From the NCBI GenBank assembly GCA_963779325.1, contig CAVZXS010000032.1, positions 62,001 to 126,000 on the forward strand: a DNA stretch of 64,000 nt, given 5' to 3'. The notes under the pieces are model-generated. The model had not been told where the DNA came from. It made no database searches and saw only the letters and a program-made list of their open reading frames with translations. Positions within the stretch are counted from its first letter, which is position 1; each line of letters starts with the position of its first letter. The stretch comes from CAVZXS01 sp963779325 (GTDB lineage: Bacteria; Bacteroidota; Bacteroidia; Chitinophagales; Chitinophagaceae). The translations under genes were made by a program, and so were the position numbers. Positions 54,350 to 64,000 of the stretch are shown in pieces.

Positions 54350-54901
54350 TTATTTTTTTGGTTCATACTTGCAATCAACGGTAATGTCAATATCTTCAGA
54401 AATTTTATCTGCTACCAGCGACGGTATCGTAATATTGAAGTCTTTCATTTTGACGGAAAATTTTGAATAGGCATTTATCTTTCCTGATTTTACCGTAACT
54501 GATCCTGCAGAAGAAACTTTTTTTGTAACACCATGCAGTGTTAAATCACCTTCAACAGTTACGGGGTATGCACCATCTTTTGTGAAATTGACGGCTGCTA
54601 TATTTTTAATTTTCCCTTTAAAAGTAGATTTTGGGAATTTATCACTCTCTACATAGTTTTCATTAAAATGTTCTTCCATTAATGCCCTGTCAAAATGAAA
54701 TCCTTTTAATAAAACGGCAAATACCATTTCGCCTGTAGTTGTATTAATAATGCTTGAGACTTCGTTATTATCTGCCTCTACTTTTTCTACTTTACTTCTC
54801 GAGTAAAATGAAATTTTACCCGCCTTGGTCATGTGAATATTTTGTCCGTTTGCTAAAATGAAAGAGGCGATAAACAAAAAAGAAAAAAATATATTTTTCA
54901 T
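54350..54901 (-). CDS. YceI family lipocalin-like protein
   Basis: A 183-aa secreted beta-barrel protein. Signal peptide, then YceI features: ISFYSRSKVEKVEADNNEV, VFAVLLKGFHFDRALMEEHF, ESDKFPKSTFKGKI, GDLTLHGVTKKV and KDFNITIP. YceI proteins bind isoprenoid-type lipids. A second YceI gene opens the sensor kinase unit at 62631. Gene order here is cytochrome-like, YceI, DUF5777. Confidence 0.92.
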   Translation of the reverse strand: MKNIFFSFLFIASFILANGQNIHMTKAGKISFYSRSKVEKVEADNNEVSSIINTTTGEMVFAVLLKGFHFDRALMEEHFNENYVESDKFPKSTFKGKIKNIAAVNFTKDGAYPVTVEGDLTLHGVTKKVSSAGSVTVKSGKINAYSKFSVKMKDFNITIPSLVADKISEDIDITVDCKYEPKK

Positions 54902-54918
54902 ATTTTTAGAATTTTAAT

Positions 54919-55302
54919 TTAATTATTGAGGGATCCTGCATTAATCCATTGTTGAATTTTGGCAATATTGCAGGGAGTAAACTTAGCGCCTCCTTTCGGC
55001 ATCGCGGAATACCCGCTTGTATGACTGATGCTTCCGATTAACCGGCCATTACCCGCCTGTACTTTCACACCGCTATAGGTGTCCAGTATTATGCCTGCTG
55101 CTGCCGAAGTAGTATTGTGACAGCCGCCTGAATTACAACTTAGATTCATCAGCGGTAATACTACCGTACTGAATTTCGCTACAGTAGTTGAATCACAAGG
55201 GCCACCGGTGCCGGGATATAGTAATTCTCCTTTATCGTAGTAACATCCGTTTATAAAAATGATGGAAAACAAAAAACCTGCAATTACCAAAGCAAAACGC
55301 AT
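54919..55302 (-). CDS. Cytochrome-like lipoprotein with CX4CH motif
   Basis: A 127-aa lipoprotein (VIAGFLFSIIFINGC). The single heme-like site is LMNLSCNSGGCHNTTSAAAG, of the form CX4CH rather than CXXCH, and a distal MPKGGAKFTPCNIAKIQQWI could supply Met/Lys ligands. The same module, with the YSAMPKG segment, occurs in the next gene and at the end of the SprB-repeat protein. If heme is bound, it would be an extracytoplasmic electron carrier; this is inferred. Confidence 0.75.
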   Translation of the reverse strand: MRFALVIAGFLFSIIFINGCYYDKGELLYPGTGGPCDSTTVAKFSTVVLPLMNLSCNSGGCHNTTSAAAGIILDTYSGVKVQAGNGRLIGSISHTSGYSAMPKGGAKFTPCNIAKIQQWINAGSLNN

Positions 55303-55339
55303 AATTAGTTTTTAATAAAATGATTGAAAATATTTTTAA

Positions 55340-56044
55340 TTAATTATTTAATGTTCCCGCCTGTATCCACTTTTGTAATTGCTTAATCTCACAATCAGAA
55401 AGTTTAGCGCTGCCCTTTGGCATAGCGGAATAACCTGCTGCATGCGTAATACTGCCCATCAACTTTCCATTTGCAGCAATTGCTTTTACAGTGCTGTAAG
55501 TGCTTACATCTATACCACCACCCAAGGATGCCGGGTTGTGACAACCCTTACAATAGGTATTCATAAGCGGAGCCACAGCAGCTGAATAAGTCAATACCGT
55601 GCTGTCGCAACTATTGCAGGCATTATTTTTTGCGCCCTGTAAAATCCATTTATAAACAATATCTTTTTGTTCGGCGGTAAACCCCGCTGCGGGCGGCGGC
55701 GGCATTCTGTCGCTGCCGGATTTGCTCAATACAGTATACAATTTACTACCGGCCGGGTTGCCGGCTTTAACTCCACCTGTGCTGATTATTTTAACGTAGT
55801 CCGTTAATACAACACCTGCCTTGCGTGAACCGGCATCATGACAACCACTCATAGCGCAACTTGAGTTTAACAGCGGCAGCACCTTGTTTTGAAAATACAT
55901 AGTATCAGGACTGCAAGTTTGCGTGCCGCCTGTCACTGTACCATTACCTCCACCCGGAAATGCTATTTGATGTTTACAGGAATTAAAGCCAATCAAAATC
56001 AGGACCATTGCAAATGTTGAAATGAATGCTACTAAGGTTTTCAT
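55340..56044 (-). CDS. Di-domain cytochrome-like lipoprotein
   Basis: About 234 aa. N-terminal lipobox (ILIGFNSC). Two heme-like modules: LLNSSCAMSGCHDAGSRKAG (CX4CH) and LMNTYCKGCHNPASLGG (CXXCH), each followed by a Met/Pro-rich segment (MPPPPAAGFTAEQKDIVYKW; MPKGSAKLSDCEIKQLQKWI). Start chosen at the ATG at 56044 that begins the hydrophobic signal; the longer reading overlaps the OB-fold gene. The arrangement suggests two domains joined by duplication. Confidence 0.78.
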   Translation of the reverse strand: MKTLVAFISTFAMVLILIGFNSCKHQIAFPGGGNGTVTGGTQTCSPDTMYFQNKVLPLLNSSCAMSGCHDAGSRKAGVVLTDYVKIISTGGVKAGNPAGSKLYTVLSKSGSDRMPPPPAAGFTAEQKDIVYKWILQGAKNNACNSCDSTVLTYSAAVAPLMNTYCKGCHNPASLGGGIDVSTYSTVKAIAANGKLMGSITHAAGYSAMPKGSAKLSDCEIKQLQKWIQAGTLNN

Positions 56045-56096
56045 TTGTTTAAGATTAGGATTATAAATACAGTTTTCTATAAGGATTGGATTATAA

Positions 56097-56519
56097 CTAT
56101 TTCGCAAGAACACATCTTACCAAAACTACATCAGTAAGATAGCCGGTGCAAATGCCTTTTAACGAAACGGCGCTGCCCGGTTTTAATTCAGCCATTTTTT
56201 TATCTTCTATAGTACAACGAACACCGCACATATCCGTACCTTTTACTACTACTATTGTTTGCCCGAGTTGATTTTTAGTTATATCATCTACTTCGCCTGA
56301 AACTTGTAACACCTTGTCAAGGTATTTTTGATTACTGCTTTGTTCATTGGATTCATAATCCGCAGCTAATTGCGCAGATGAAATAACAGCAGCTTTTGCT
56401 TCAGCAACATTACGGTGTGGCTTCGTCCACATTTTATAGCCTGTATACGCACCGGTAATACCTATAAATAAAATGGCGATCCCCGCCCATTTTAGTACTT
56501 TCTTAGTTTTTAAAGTCAT
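56097..56519 (-). CDS. Membrane-anchored OB-fold (tRNA_anti-like) protein
   Basis: About 140 aa. One N-terminal membrane anchor (WAGIAILFIGITGAYTGYKM), then an OB-fold domain: VLQVSGEVDDITKNQLGQTI and VVLVRCVLAK at the end, like tRNA_anti-like proteins. Start is the ATG at 56519; the upstream in-frame ATG (56561) adds fourteen residues before the anchor. Its end overlaps only the unlikely longer start of the next gene. Possible ligand unknown. Confidence 0.65.
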   Translation of the reverse strand: MTLKTKKVLKWAGIAILFIGITGAYTGYKMWTKPHRNVAEAKAAVISSAQLAADYESNEQSSNQKYLDKVLQVSGEVDDITKNQLGQTIVVVKGTDMCGVRCTIEDKKMAELKPGSAVSLKGICTGYLTDVVLVRCVLAK

Positions 56520-56724
56520 TGTCGTTTTATTTAAGGTTATTAAATAGGTTACTATAGCCATAATAACGCCAAACTTCTATTTGGGTATATATGCTTTTGC
56601 CGTGTCTGCATCTAACTGCTGTAAGTCTGCAATTAAGTATTCTAAACCTGTCGCTGAATTTTGGGAAAAATTACCCGGTGAGTTCAATTTCAACCGGGTA
56701 AGTTTTTCTGTATTTTATCAGTCA

Positions 56725-58770
56725 CTAATTACTATACAAGTGCCCTGCATTTATCCAGTTAGTAATCGTTTGCTTTTCAGCTGCGGTTAATGGCGCCTGC
56801 GGACTTAGCGGCATTGTTTTCAAGCCACCTACAACACAAGTTTTGTTGATTTGGCTCCAAAAGCTTACCACACTGCAATCGGCATCAAAATTATATCCCG
56901 CAGCAGAACCTCCGTTCATATGGCAACCGCCGCCACTGCACCGGTTGGTAATTAGTGTACGCACGGCTGCAAAAGTTGGCCCCGCCGGAACAACGCCCAC
57001 TGTTACTGATAATGTTTTGGTACAACCGTTCGCATCTTTTACACCAATCAAATAAGCTGCTGCATTAAGGCCTGCAAAAACATTACTTGTTTGATAAGCT
57101 CCTCCATTAATATTATAGGTAAGTCCTGTTGAACCGCTTGCGGTTACAGTGATGCTTCCGTTATTGGTCGGTGTTACACATGGTGTGGTATTTAAAACGG
57201 CTGCGGTAATAGTGATATTTACATTAGTACAAGGGCTGGTAGCAGCCAATATTACTTGTTTTGTACCTATACAACCGGCAGCGCTTTTTGCAGTAATGGT
57301 ATAAGTGCCCGCTGCCAAGTTTGAAAATGTTCCGCTTGCCTGGAAGGCGCCGTTATTTATGCTATAAGTAAATCCTGTACCACCTGTTGCGGATGCGGTA
57401 ATACTGCCGTTAGAAAGGCCTGTTCCCGGATTGACCTGTGTAGCTGCAACTGCAATAGTTACACCGGCACATGGATCAACGGCTGTAAGCGTTAATTGTT
57501 TTGTACCTATACAACCGGCTGAACTTTTTGCAGTAATGGTATAAGTACCGGCTGCCAAGTTTGAAAAAATTCCGCTTGCCTGGAAGGCTCCGTTATTTAT
57601 GCTGTAAGTAAATCCTGTACCGCCTGTTGCAGAAGCGGTAATGCTGCCGTTTGATTGACCCATAGCAGGGTTAACCTGCGTCGCGGTAACTGCTACTGTT
57701 ATGCCGGCACATGGATTATTTGCACCCAATGCAACTGTTGTACTGCCGGTGCATCCGTTTGAATTTTTTGCTGTAATGGTATAATTGCCCGCTGCTAAAT
57801 TGGCAAATATTCCGCTTGTTTGAAAAGCGCCGTTGTTTATACTATAAGTAAATCCTGTACCGCCGGTTGCAGTAGCTGTTATAGAACCGTTGGATGTATT
57901 AACCGTAGGTTGTACCTGTGTAGTATTAATAGCTACCGTTACACCTGCACAGGGATCTACTCCTGCTAAAGAGACCTGCGTTGAACCTGTACATCCGTTT
58001 GAATTTTTTGCCGTAATCGTATATGTGCCTGCTGCTAAATTGGCAAATGTTCCGCTTGTTTGAAAAGCGCCGTTATTTAAACTATAACTAAAACCTGTTC
58101 CGCCGGTTGCAGATGCTGTTATAGAGCCGTTTGATTGGTTCAATCCCGGCTGTACCGGTGTTGCAGTAACTGCAACTGTAACTCCCGCACAAGGATCATT
58201 TGTACCAATAGTAACCTGTGTTGTACCCAAACAACCCGTAGCACTTTTTGCTGCAATTGTATAGATGCCTGCAGCTAAATTGGAAAATATTCCGCTTGCC
58301 TGGAACGGTCCGCCGCCAATACTATAAGTAAAACCGGTACCGCCGGTAGCAGTAGCCGTAATAGAACCGTTGGATTGATTAGGGGCTGCATCAACTTTAG
58401 TAGCGGCAACATTTATGGTTACTCCCTTGCAGGGATCAAATGAACCGATAATAATTTCAATTGTATCTGTACAACCGATGGAATTTTTTCCTATTATTTT
58501 ATTGGTACTGAAAGGTGCAAGACCGGCAAAATACCCGGTGTCTTTAAAAGGACCGTCATTTAAACTGTATTGAAAACCCGAACCGCCTGTAGCAGTGGCA
58601 GTAATGGTGCCATTGGAATTGTTTAGTAAGGCATCTGTTGCAGCAGCGCTTACTTTAAACCCCAAAGCGGTACAGGAAACTGATACTTCATGTTTACAGG
58701 AAAATTGCGAGATAGAAATGATGGTTAGTATGGCAAGCCCGGAAATCAGCGCCCAATAGTTTTTTTTCAT
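56725..58770 (-). CDS. SprB-repeat lipoprotein with C-terminal cytochrome-like module
   Basis: A 681-aa protein. Lipobox signal (ISISQFSC), then seven repeats of about 80 residues with the core NGSITA-ATGGTGFTYSINNG, NLAAGTYTITAK and GCxGTxQ, matching SprB-repeat adhesin modules. Most repeats begin DPCAGVTVAV. The last 80 residues switch to a heme-like module: LITNRCSGGGCHMNGGSAAG and LKTMPLSPQAPLTAAEKQTI. A surface adhesin carrying a redox-type tail; the internal repeats are nearly identical at DNA level. Confidence 0.85.
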   Translation of the reverse strand: MKKNYWALISGLAILTIISISQFSCKHEVSVSCTALGFKVSAAATDALLNNSNGTITATATGGSGFQYSLNDGPFKDTGYFAGLAPFSTNKIIGKNSIGCTDTIEIIIGSFDPCKGVTINVAATKVDAAPNQSNGSITATATGGTGFTYSIGGGPFQASGIFSNLAAGIYTIAAKSATGCLGTTQVTIGTNDPCAGVTVAVTATPVQPGLNQSNGSITASATGGTGFSYSLNNGAFQTSGTFANLAAGTYTITAKNSNGCTGSTQVSLAGVDPCAGVTVAINTTQVQPTVNTSNGSITATATGGTGFTYSINNGAFQTSGIFANLAAGNYTITAKNSNGCTGSTTVALGANNPCAGITVAVTATQVNPAMGQSNGSITASATGGTGFTYSINNGAFQASGIFSNLAAGTYTITAKSSAGCIGTKQLTLTAVDPCAGVTIAVAATQVNPGTGLSNGSITASATGGTGFTYSINNGAFQASGTFSNLAAGTYTITAKSAAGCIGTKQVILAATSPCTNVNITITAAVLNTTPCVTPTNNGSITVTASGSTGLTYNINGGAYQTSNVFAGLNAAAYLIGVKDANGCTKTLSVTVGVVPAGPTFAAVRTLITNRCSGGGCHMNGGSAAGYNFDADCSVVSFWSQINKTCVVGGLKTMPLSPQAPLTAAEKQTITNWINAGHLYSN

Positions 58771-58954
58771 AAGTTAATTTTTTTGCTGTTTAAATGTTGG
58801 TTACACAAATGCTGTTTCTTCTATTCAGTATAAAAACAGAATTATAATAAAAGAAAACTTTGAGCCGGGATTGTGATAGAATTGTAAAATGCCGCTGAAC
58901 CTGCGGATGAGATAGTTAAGCGTGAACCTGATTTATAAAATCAAAAGAAGAAGG

Positions 58955-59716
58955 TTATTCGCCGGCAAGCCAGCTTCTGAAATCTTGCGCCCGATCAATA
59001 GCCACTACAGTGTCTAACTTAGAGGCGGGTCGTAGTTTTACGATAATTCTCGAACGGGTATGTGCTTTCATTTCTTCTATAGCGTGATGACCTATTACAA
59101 ATTGACGGTTAATACGAAAGAAGTTTTTTGGATTGAGTAATTGTTCGGCCTGATCAAGATTATAATCTATAGGGTATCGTTTACCCTCGTTGGTGCAAAG
59201 AAAATTATATTTATTCTCCGTATAGAAATAAGCAATATCATTGGTGTTAATTGATTTTATACTATCACCCATTTTAATAACAAAACGTTCTTTATAGGTT
59301 GCTGCGGGCGGAGTTATATTTTTTAATACTTCCCTGTAATCTACTACTGCCGCCCGGTTTGATTGCAGCAGTGTTAATTTATCTATGGCGGCTTTTACAT
59401 CGCTTTCGTCAATGGGTTTCAATAAATAATCCACACTATTTACTTTAAAAGCCTTTAAAGCATAATTATCGTAAGCAGTAGTGAATATTACCGGGCAGGT
59501 TATTTTTACCTGTTTAAAAATTTCGAAACTGTTGCCGTCTGCCAATTGAATGTCCAAAAAAATTAAGTCAGGCATGGCATTATTTGCCAGCCATTCAAGA
59601 GCTTTTTCAATTGTTGGCAGTACTTCGAGGATAGCAGCACCCGGGAGTATCTCAATTATGATTTTTTGCAACCGCTTGGCAGCTTGTTCTTCATCTTCTA
59701 AAATCAGGATTTGCAT
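58955..59716 (-). CDS. LytTR-family response regulator
   Basis: A 253-aa regulator. Receiver domain: ILILEDEEQAAKRLQKIIIE, phosphoacceptor DLIFLDIQLADGNS, TTAYDNYALKAFKVNSVDYL and LLKPI. C-terminal LytTR DNA-binding domain: ERFVIKMGDSIKSINTNDIA, FYTENKYNFLCTNEGKRYPI, FFRINRQFVIGHHAIEEMKA. It follows the sensor kinase gene with one base between them. Likely controls the neighbouring surface cluster, but no binding site is seen. Confidence 0.93.
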   Translation of the reverse strand: MQILILEDEEQAAKRLQKIIIEILPGAAILEVLPTIEKALEWLANNAMPDLIFLDIQLADGNSFEIFKQVKITCPVIFTTAYDNYALKAFKVNSVDYLLKPIDESDVKAAIDKLTLLQSNRAAVVDYREVLKNITPPAATYKERFVIKMGDSIKSINTNDIAYFYTENKYNFLCTNEGKRYPIDYNLDQAEQLLNPKNFFRINRQFVIGHHAIEEMKAHTRSRIIVKLRPASKLDTVVAIDRAQDFRSWLAGE

Positions 59717-59717
59717 A

Positions 59718-62634
59718 TTACATGGATTTGATTATCGGCAGCTGAACAATAAATCTATTATCTTTTACACCATAACGAACCTCTTTTTTGGCAAATAACC
59801 GGTAACGACTTTCAATATTTTGTAATCCCAACCCTTCGCCATCTTCTCTGTATAATTTTGTATTAATGCTGTTTTCAATTACCAGCATGTTGTTTTTTAC
59901 ATAAATAGATAAATGTAAGGGCTTATCATATGAAATAGTGTTGTGTTTGACTGCATTTTCTGCCAGCAACTGCAATACCAGCGGCGGGATAAAAGTGGTT
60001 TGTTGAATATCCGCGGGAACATCGATTTTTACTGCTAAGGCATTGCCGTAACGTTTATGCTGTATAAATAAATATGAACTCAATAATTCCAATTCTTCTT
60101 CCAGCAAAATCACATCTTTCTCACGATATGCCGTCATCTTTACTGATAGAATTGCGATAAGTGCTTGATCAAAGCCGGTGCTTCTTTCGGGTTTTCTTCC
60201 ACCACGTTCATGAGCGCATTAAAACTATTGAAAAGGAAATGCGGGTTTACCTGGTTCTTTAACGCGTCATATTGCAATTGAAAGCGTTCTTTTTCCAATA
60301 AATCTTTTTTACGTATACGTTTTATTCTTGATCTTATCAACCAATACGCTGTGCCTGCAATAAACAGGAAAGCCAATAACCTGAACCACCATACAACCCA
60401 GATTGGTTTTTTAATTTCAAAATGGTAAACAGCTACAGGGGAGCTGTCAAAGTTTTCATTCGTTGAAGCTCTTATCTTCATTGTATATTTTCCCGGAAGC
60501 AGTCTCGGGAAAATTACACTCCTGTCATTGGTTGTTTCCCATTTATCGCTGTATCCTTCCAGCCAATATTGAAACTTTACTTTTTCGGGAGCGGAATAAT
60601 TAACGGCTGAAAAAATAAAAGTAAGGTTGTTTTGATTGTACTTGAACCGGTTACCAAAGTCGGCGGAAAGATTTTGATTAAACAGTAAAATATCTTCTAA
60701 CACCGTTATAGGTGTATATATAGCCGGCACTGCATTAGGTGTAAACTGTACAATACCGTTTTCAGTACCAATCCATATATTACCGTAAGCATCTTTCGAA
60801 ATAGAATTCAAATTTGGTTGAATTTCTTTGAAACCTGATTCGGGGCCGTAATGCCTGGCTGTATTGGTAACCTGGTCAAGAATATCTACTCCTTTTTTAT
60901 TTACCAATACAATCCTGTTTGAATCGTCTATTGCCATTGATGTAATGGCAAGATCAGTAAGGCCGTTAGCCAAACCATATTGGGTAAATTTTTTCCCGTC
61001 ATATTTAAATACACCTTCGTTGTACGTACTTATCCATATGTTACTCTTTTTATCTTCAGCCACTGAATAGGCTACCTTCGAATTAAATTCTTGTGAAAGA
61101 TTAAAGTTTTTGAACTTGCCATTTTCGAAAACAGATAACCCCGCACCATCCGTTGCAAACCATTTCCTGTTTTTTGAATCTATTAAAATACTGTATACAT
61201 AATCACTTCCCAAACCATCTTTCTTGGTGTAATTATCAAACAAAATTTTTGCAGACAGATCAGCATTGTAATCGGATAGGTAAAACCTGGACACACCATT
61301 TAATGATGAAACCCACACTTCTTCCTTATTACCCGCAATGCTTAATACATTTCCAAAATAGGAAGTAGGGTTTTCAGATATTCTTCTCCATTTTCCGTTC
61401 TTCGGATTCAGTCTGAACAGGCCTTCTCCCATTGTGCCTATCCACATAAATCCGAATCTGTCTTTGTATAAACTTGTAATATCAATATGATCTTTGGCGG
61501 GTGTAATATCAAAAACATCAAGACTTTCTTTGCCCATTTTATCTACAGCGCAACGATATAATCTTAAATCCGGTGTAAGCCAGAGACTACCTTCATCATC
61601 TACCAGTAAGGTATGTACCTTTAAATAATCTACATTACGGTTTTTATACCAAAAATGTAAATATTGTCCGGTGTAACTGATAAGATTATTTTCAGATGCC
61701 AGCCAGGTATTGTCTTCATTATCAACTTCAATATCAGTTCCACACGATGCATCAATGCGGAATCTTTCAATACCTGTGTTGTAAATTTATTTTTTAATTT
61801 ATTGTAGCTTACCATACCATTCTCCTGGGTGGCTATAATAATTTCATTTTGCTGTTCTTTCAAATCATTTATCTGGCCATATTCCCATTTTTGTTTACCC
61901 GTATTAGTCTTTAATTGTTTTTGTAAAAGATCGAAAAGATAAAATCCTTTTGATTGTGTACCAACCCAAATATGGTTGGCAATAAGAGAAGTACTGATAC
62001 ATCGGACTATATTATCCGGTAACCCGTTTTTAAAAGTAAAGGTGCTGATATTTTTCTTTTTGCCGGTAAGCTGAATAAAAGAGAGGCCCCTGTCCGTGCC
62101 GGCGATTACATTTTTGCCGTCATTGCTGTACAAACAATTTACATAATCATCGCCCAGGCCATCTTTCGTATCAATATAGTTTAAATGAATGTTGTCATAA
62201 TAGTATATGCCCTCTCCGCCCGTGGCAAACCAAACCCGTTTTAGTGAGTCGGTAAGAATAGCAGTGATGGTAACCTTCGGCACACCTTCTTCCGGTTTAA
62301 ACAATACCAACTGCCTGTTTTTTATAAAAGCGATACTCCCGTTTTTACAACCTGTCCATATTTTACCCGAGGCATCTTCATCAATAGCTGTTATATGCAG
62401 TTTCTCATCACCCGTTGTTTTTATTTTAACAGGGGAATGACCGTACATTTTAAATAAACCTTCTGAAGTGCCAACCCACAAAAAACCGTAATGATCTTTG
62501 AATAATACGTTTATTTTAATGGAGAGATTTTCTTCTTCAACAGGTATTGTTTTAGAAAAAGGATATTGTGCATTTACACTGACGGATAGTGCAAGCGCTG
62601 AAAGAAAAAAATAATATTTAAAGGGCTGAATCAC
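59718..62634 (-). CDS. Propeller-type sensor histidine kinase, two single-base frame breaks
   Basis: Reconstructed protein about 970 aa. GTG start at 62634, overlapping the stop of the YceI gene. Signal, two-component-type beta-propeller repeats (FLWVGTSEGLFKM, RVWFATGGEGIYYY, FMWIGTMGEGLFRL), a Y_Y_Y-type domain (FQYWLEGYSDKWETTNDRSV), a membrane helix, then a His_kinase domain with the H-box KNQVNPHFLFNSFNALMNVV and HATPase LQLLAENAVKHNTIS. Frame breaks near 61740 (missing G) and near 60139-60148 split the gene into three. LytTR partner downstream. Confidence 0.85.
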
Positions 62635-63203
62635 TTTTGACTGAATTCTGCATTTATTTCTACTAAAATTTCGGATGCTAATTTTTCATGTACAATTCGG
62701 GGAATTTTTATATCATGCTCTGCCAGGATAACGGTTAACCGGCATTTTAATTTGATAACACCATTTTTCACCACCAGGTCTCCTTGTATTATACGCTCCT
62801 GCTCCACACCGTGAATGGTAAATTTTCCCTTTGCCCTCACATTGTAAGTTCCGTCTTTGGTGAAATCATCGTCTTCTACAATACGACCCGTAAAAGTAGC
62901 AGTGGGAAACCTGTCGGTCTCCATATAGTTCTCATTGAAATGCTCTTTTTGCAAGGGGCTGTTAAATCCGTCGAAAGAATTTATATCTACTGAAAAAGCG
63001 AAGGTTCTTTTACTGGCATCTATAGCTCCCTTTAACTTGGGTGATTCGGCTTTAATCAATTCAAACTTAGCATTAGAATGAAAATAAGTAACACTACTTT
63101 TTATGGAATAGATTCCTGTATTATTTTGCGCCAAAGCACATAACTGCCCTGCAAAAAGGGAGATCAGGAAAATTCCCGGCCTTGATAATCGTGTAAGAAA
63201 CAT
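62631..63203 (-). CDS. YceI family protein, second copy
   Basis: A 190-aa secreted protein. Signal IFLISLFAGQLCALAQ; YceI features SVDINSFDGFNSPLQKEHFN, METDRFPTATFTGRI, GKFTIHGVEQERIIQ and AEHDIKIPRIV. Its stop overlaps the sensor kinase start, so the two are translationally coupled: a YceI protein with a sensor kinase and LytTR regulator as one unit. It may bind the ligand or be co-regulated. Confidence 0.88.
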   Translation of the reverse strand: MFLTRLSRPGIFLISLFAGQLCALAQNNTGIYSIKSSVTYFHSNAKFELIKAESPKLKGAIDASKRTFAFSVDINSFDGFNSPLQKEHFNENYMETDRFPTATFTGRIVEDDDFTKDGTYNVRAKGKFTIHGVEQERIIQGDLVVKNGVIKLKCRLTVILAEHDIKIPRIVHEKLASEILVEINAEFSQK

Positions 63204-63783
63204 TATTTTATATAACTAATCGAGCCTTTTTATAAAAAACGTAAGATAAAATTAATTTGTGCTCCCGCCTTCATTTTTTGCTGAATCTTCCAATGACTGA
63301 TTTGAAACTGTTTAGTTTAAAGCTGACCCTGTAAAAAAACCCGCCATCGGCAAATAGCCATGCGGGTTTTAGCATTAAACCTTAAACCGTCCAATGTATT
63401 TAAAAACCGAGGCAAGCAAAATACCCGGGATCCCAACATTTTTTTCGAAATGTATATTTTTCACCCCAATGTTAGCAACGGGTTAAATCAAGATTTTCGC
63501 GGCCGTATTCTCGTTTTAAAAGTATTATCGATAAATCTAATACTATTTTAAAGCCTTGACTATTCCAACCATGCCGGGCCTGCATTTCAGGTTGCTGAAT
63601 CTGAATCAAGTTTTTGCTGCTTAATACTACCGTTAGTTCTATGCTGCCTGTATTCAGCTTTCGAAAAATGTCAGGATACTGTATTGTATTAGTTAAAACT
63701 GCTGTTAATATTTTTTTTGCCGCCTAAAGCAATACTGAAAAGCATCATCTTTGCCTATTAACACACACTTTATAATTCGTAAT
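63204..63783. other. Gene-free interval with one hairpin
   Basis: AAAACCCGC (63336-63344) and GCGGGTTTT (63362-63370) form a terminator-like hairpin with A- and T-rich flanks on both sides, so it could work on either strand, but no gene ends next to it. A plus-strand 63-codon frame and a short minus-strand frame around 63370-63500 are not convincing. CATCTTTG near 63748 is a near-match to the -7 box for the next gene. Confidence 0.5.
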
Positions 63784-64000
63784 ATGAAAAAACTCCTCTT
63801 CGCCTCTCTTTGTCTTACAGCAATGTCTTTCACTATATGGCAGCCCGATTTTGAGAAAGCAAAACAAATTGCTGCGGTGAAGCATCAACTTATTTTATTA
63901 AATTTTTCCGGCTCCGATTGGTGCGGACCCTGCATGCGGATGCGAAAAGAAATTTTTGAAAATGAAACGTTTTCTAAAATGGCGGATACAAGTTTAGTAC
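63784..64000 (+). CDS. Thioredoxin-like protein, 3' end outside window
   Basis: First 72 codons of an exported thioredoxin-fold protein: signal KKLLFASLCLTAMSF, then QPDFEKAKQIAAVKHQLILL, NFSGSDWCGPCMRMRKEIFE with the redox pair CGPC. This form (SGSDWCGPC) is typical of the thioredoxin-like DUF255/TlpA-related proteins of Bacteroidota. The rest lies beyond the right edge. Confidence 0.85.
   Translation, partial: MKKLLFASLCLTAMSFTIWQPDFEKAKQIAAVKHQLILLNFSGSDWCGPCMRMRKEIFENETFSKMADTSLV

Noticed and set aside
63360..63551. 63-codon plus-strand frame before the thioredoxin-like gene
   Set aside because: Starts in the arm of a hairpin, no recognisable features, and a competing minus-strand reading looks no better.

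Overview
This window comes from a member of the Bacteroidota, most likely a Chitinophagaceae-type organism. The evidence is the dcw cluster layout (murD-ftsW-murG-murC-ftsQ-ftsA-ftsZ, with no ddl), a TonB-dependent receptor with a carboxypeptidase-like N-terminal domain, SprB-type repeats, YceI and DUF5777 proteins, a LytTR regulator paired with a propeller-type sensor kinase, -7 boxes of the TAnnTTTG type, almost no Shine-Dalgarno sequences, and an AT-rich genome full of short palindromic repeats.

Layout. 1-10.1 kb holds peptidoglycan synthesis and division genes, closed by a strong terminator. 10.2-17.9 kb is an accessory block, almost all on the minus strand: small DUF proteins, an amidohydrolase, a retropepsin-like protein and three orphan membrane genes separated by a recurrent spacer repeat, plus a REP-flanked RAYT transposase. 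18-26 kb carries queA, a very large GumN-like protein between heptamer-periodic DNA tracts, accA, dapA and a MITE-like element. 26.8-34.3 kb looks like reductive pyrimidine/beta-alanine catabolism (semialdehyde dehydrogenase, aminotransferase, NCS1 transporter, dihydropyrimidinase), with a PIN toxin-antitoxin pair and a broken gene inside. 34.4-44.9 kb has comM, a glycan-modification block, an ABC exporter, a rhodanese and a TonB receptor. 45-52.1 kb has radC, prs, rplY, pth, an FAH-family hydrolase, a tandem non-coding unit and a fused branched-chain 2-oxoacid dehydrogenase E1. 52.1-53.4 kb is a tandem array of degenerate tRNA-Met-derived units ending in a real tRNA, a GIY-YIG nuclease gene and another tRNA fragment. 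53.4-63.2 kb is a surface redox-like cluster (cytochrome-like lipoproteins, SprB repeats, two YceI proteins) with its two-component system. A thioredoxin-like gene is cut by the right edge.

The most unusual content is the tRNA-derived array. Short perfect palindromes replace 8-10 nt of the D, anticodon and T regions of tRNA-Met copies. Palindromes of the same form occur elsewhere in the window, including in frame inside a DUF4256 gene. A separate G/C-rich palindromic element supplies the ends of several proteins in the pyrimidine cluster.

At least twelve single-base frame disruptions split otherwise well-conserved genes (retropepsin, RAYT, the gene at 29252, comM, a glycosyltransferase, rplY, FAH, E1 three times, sensor kinase twice). 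Several of these genes are normally functional housekeeping genes and many breaks are in homopolymers, so sequencing error is the first explanation to exclude. Gene spans below are given for the reconstructed genes.
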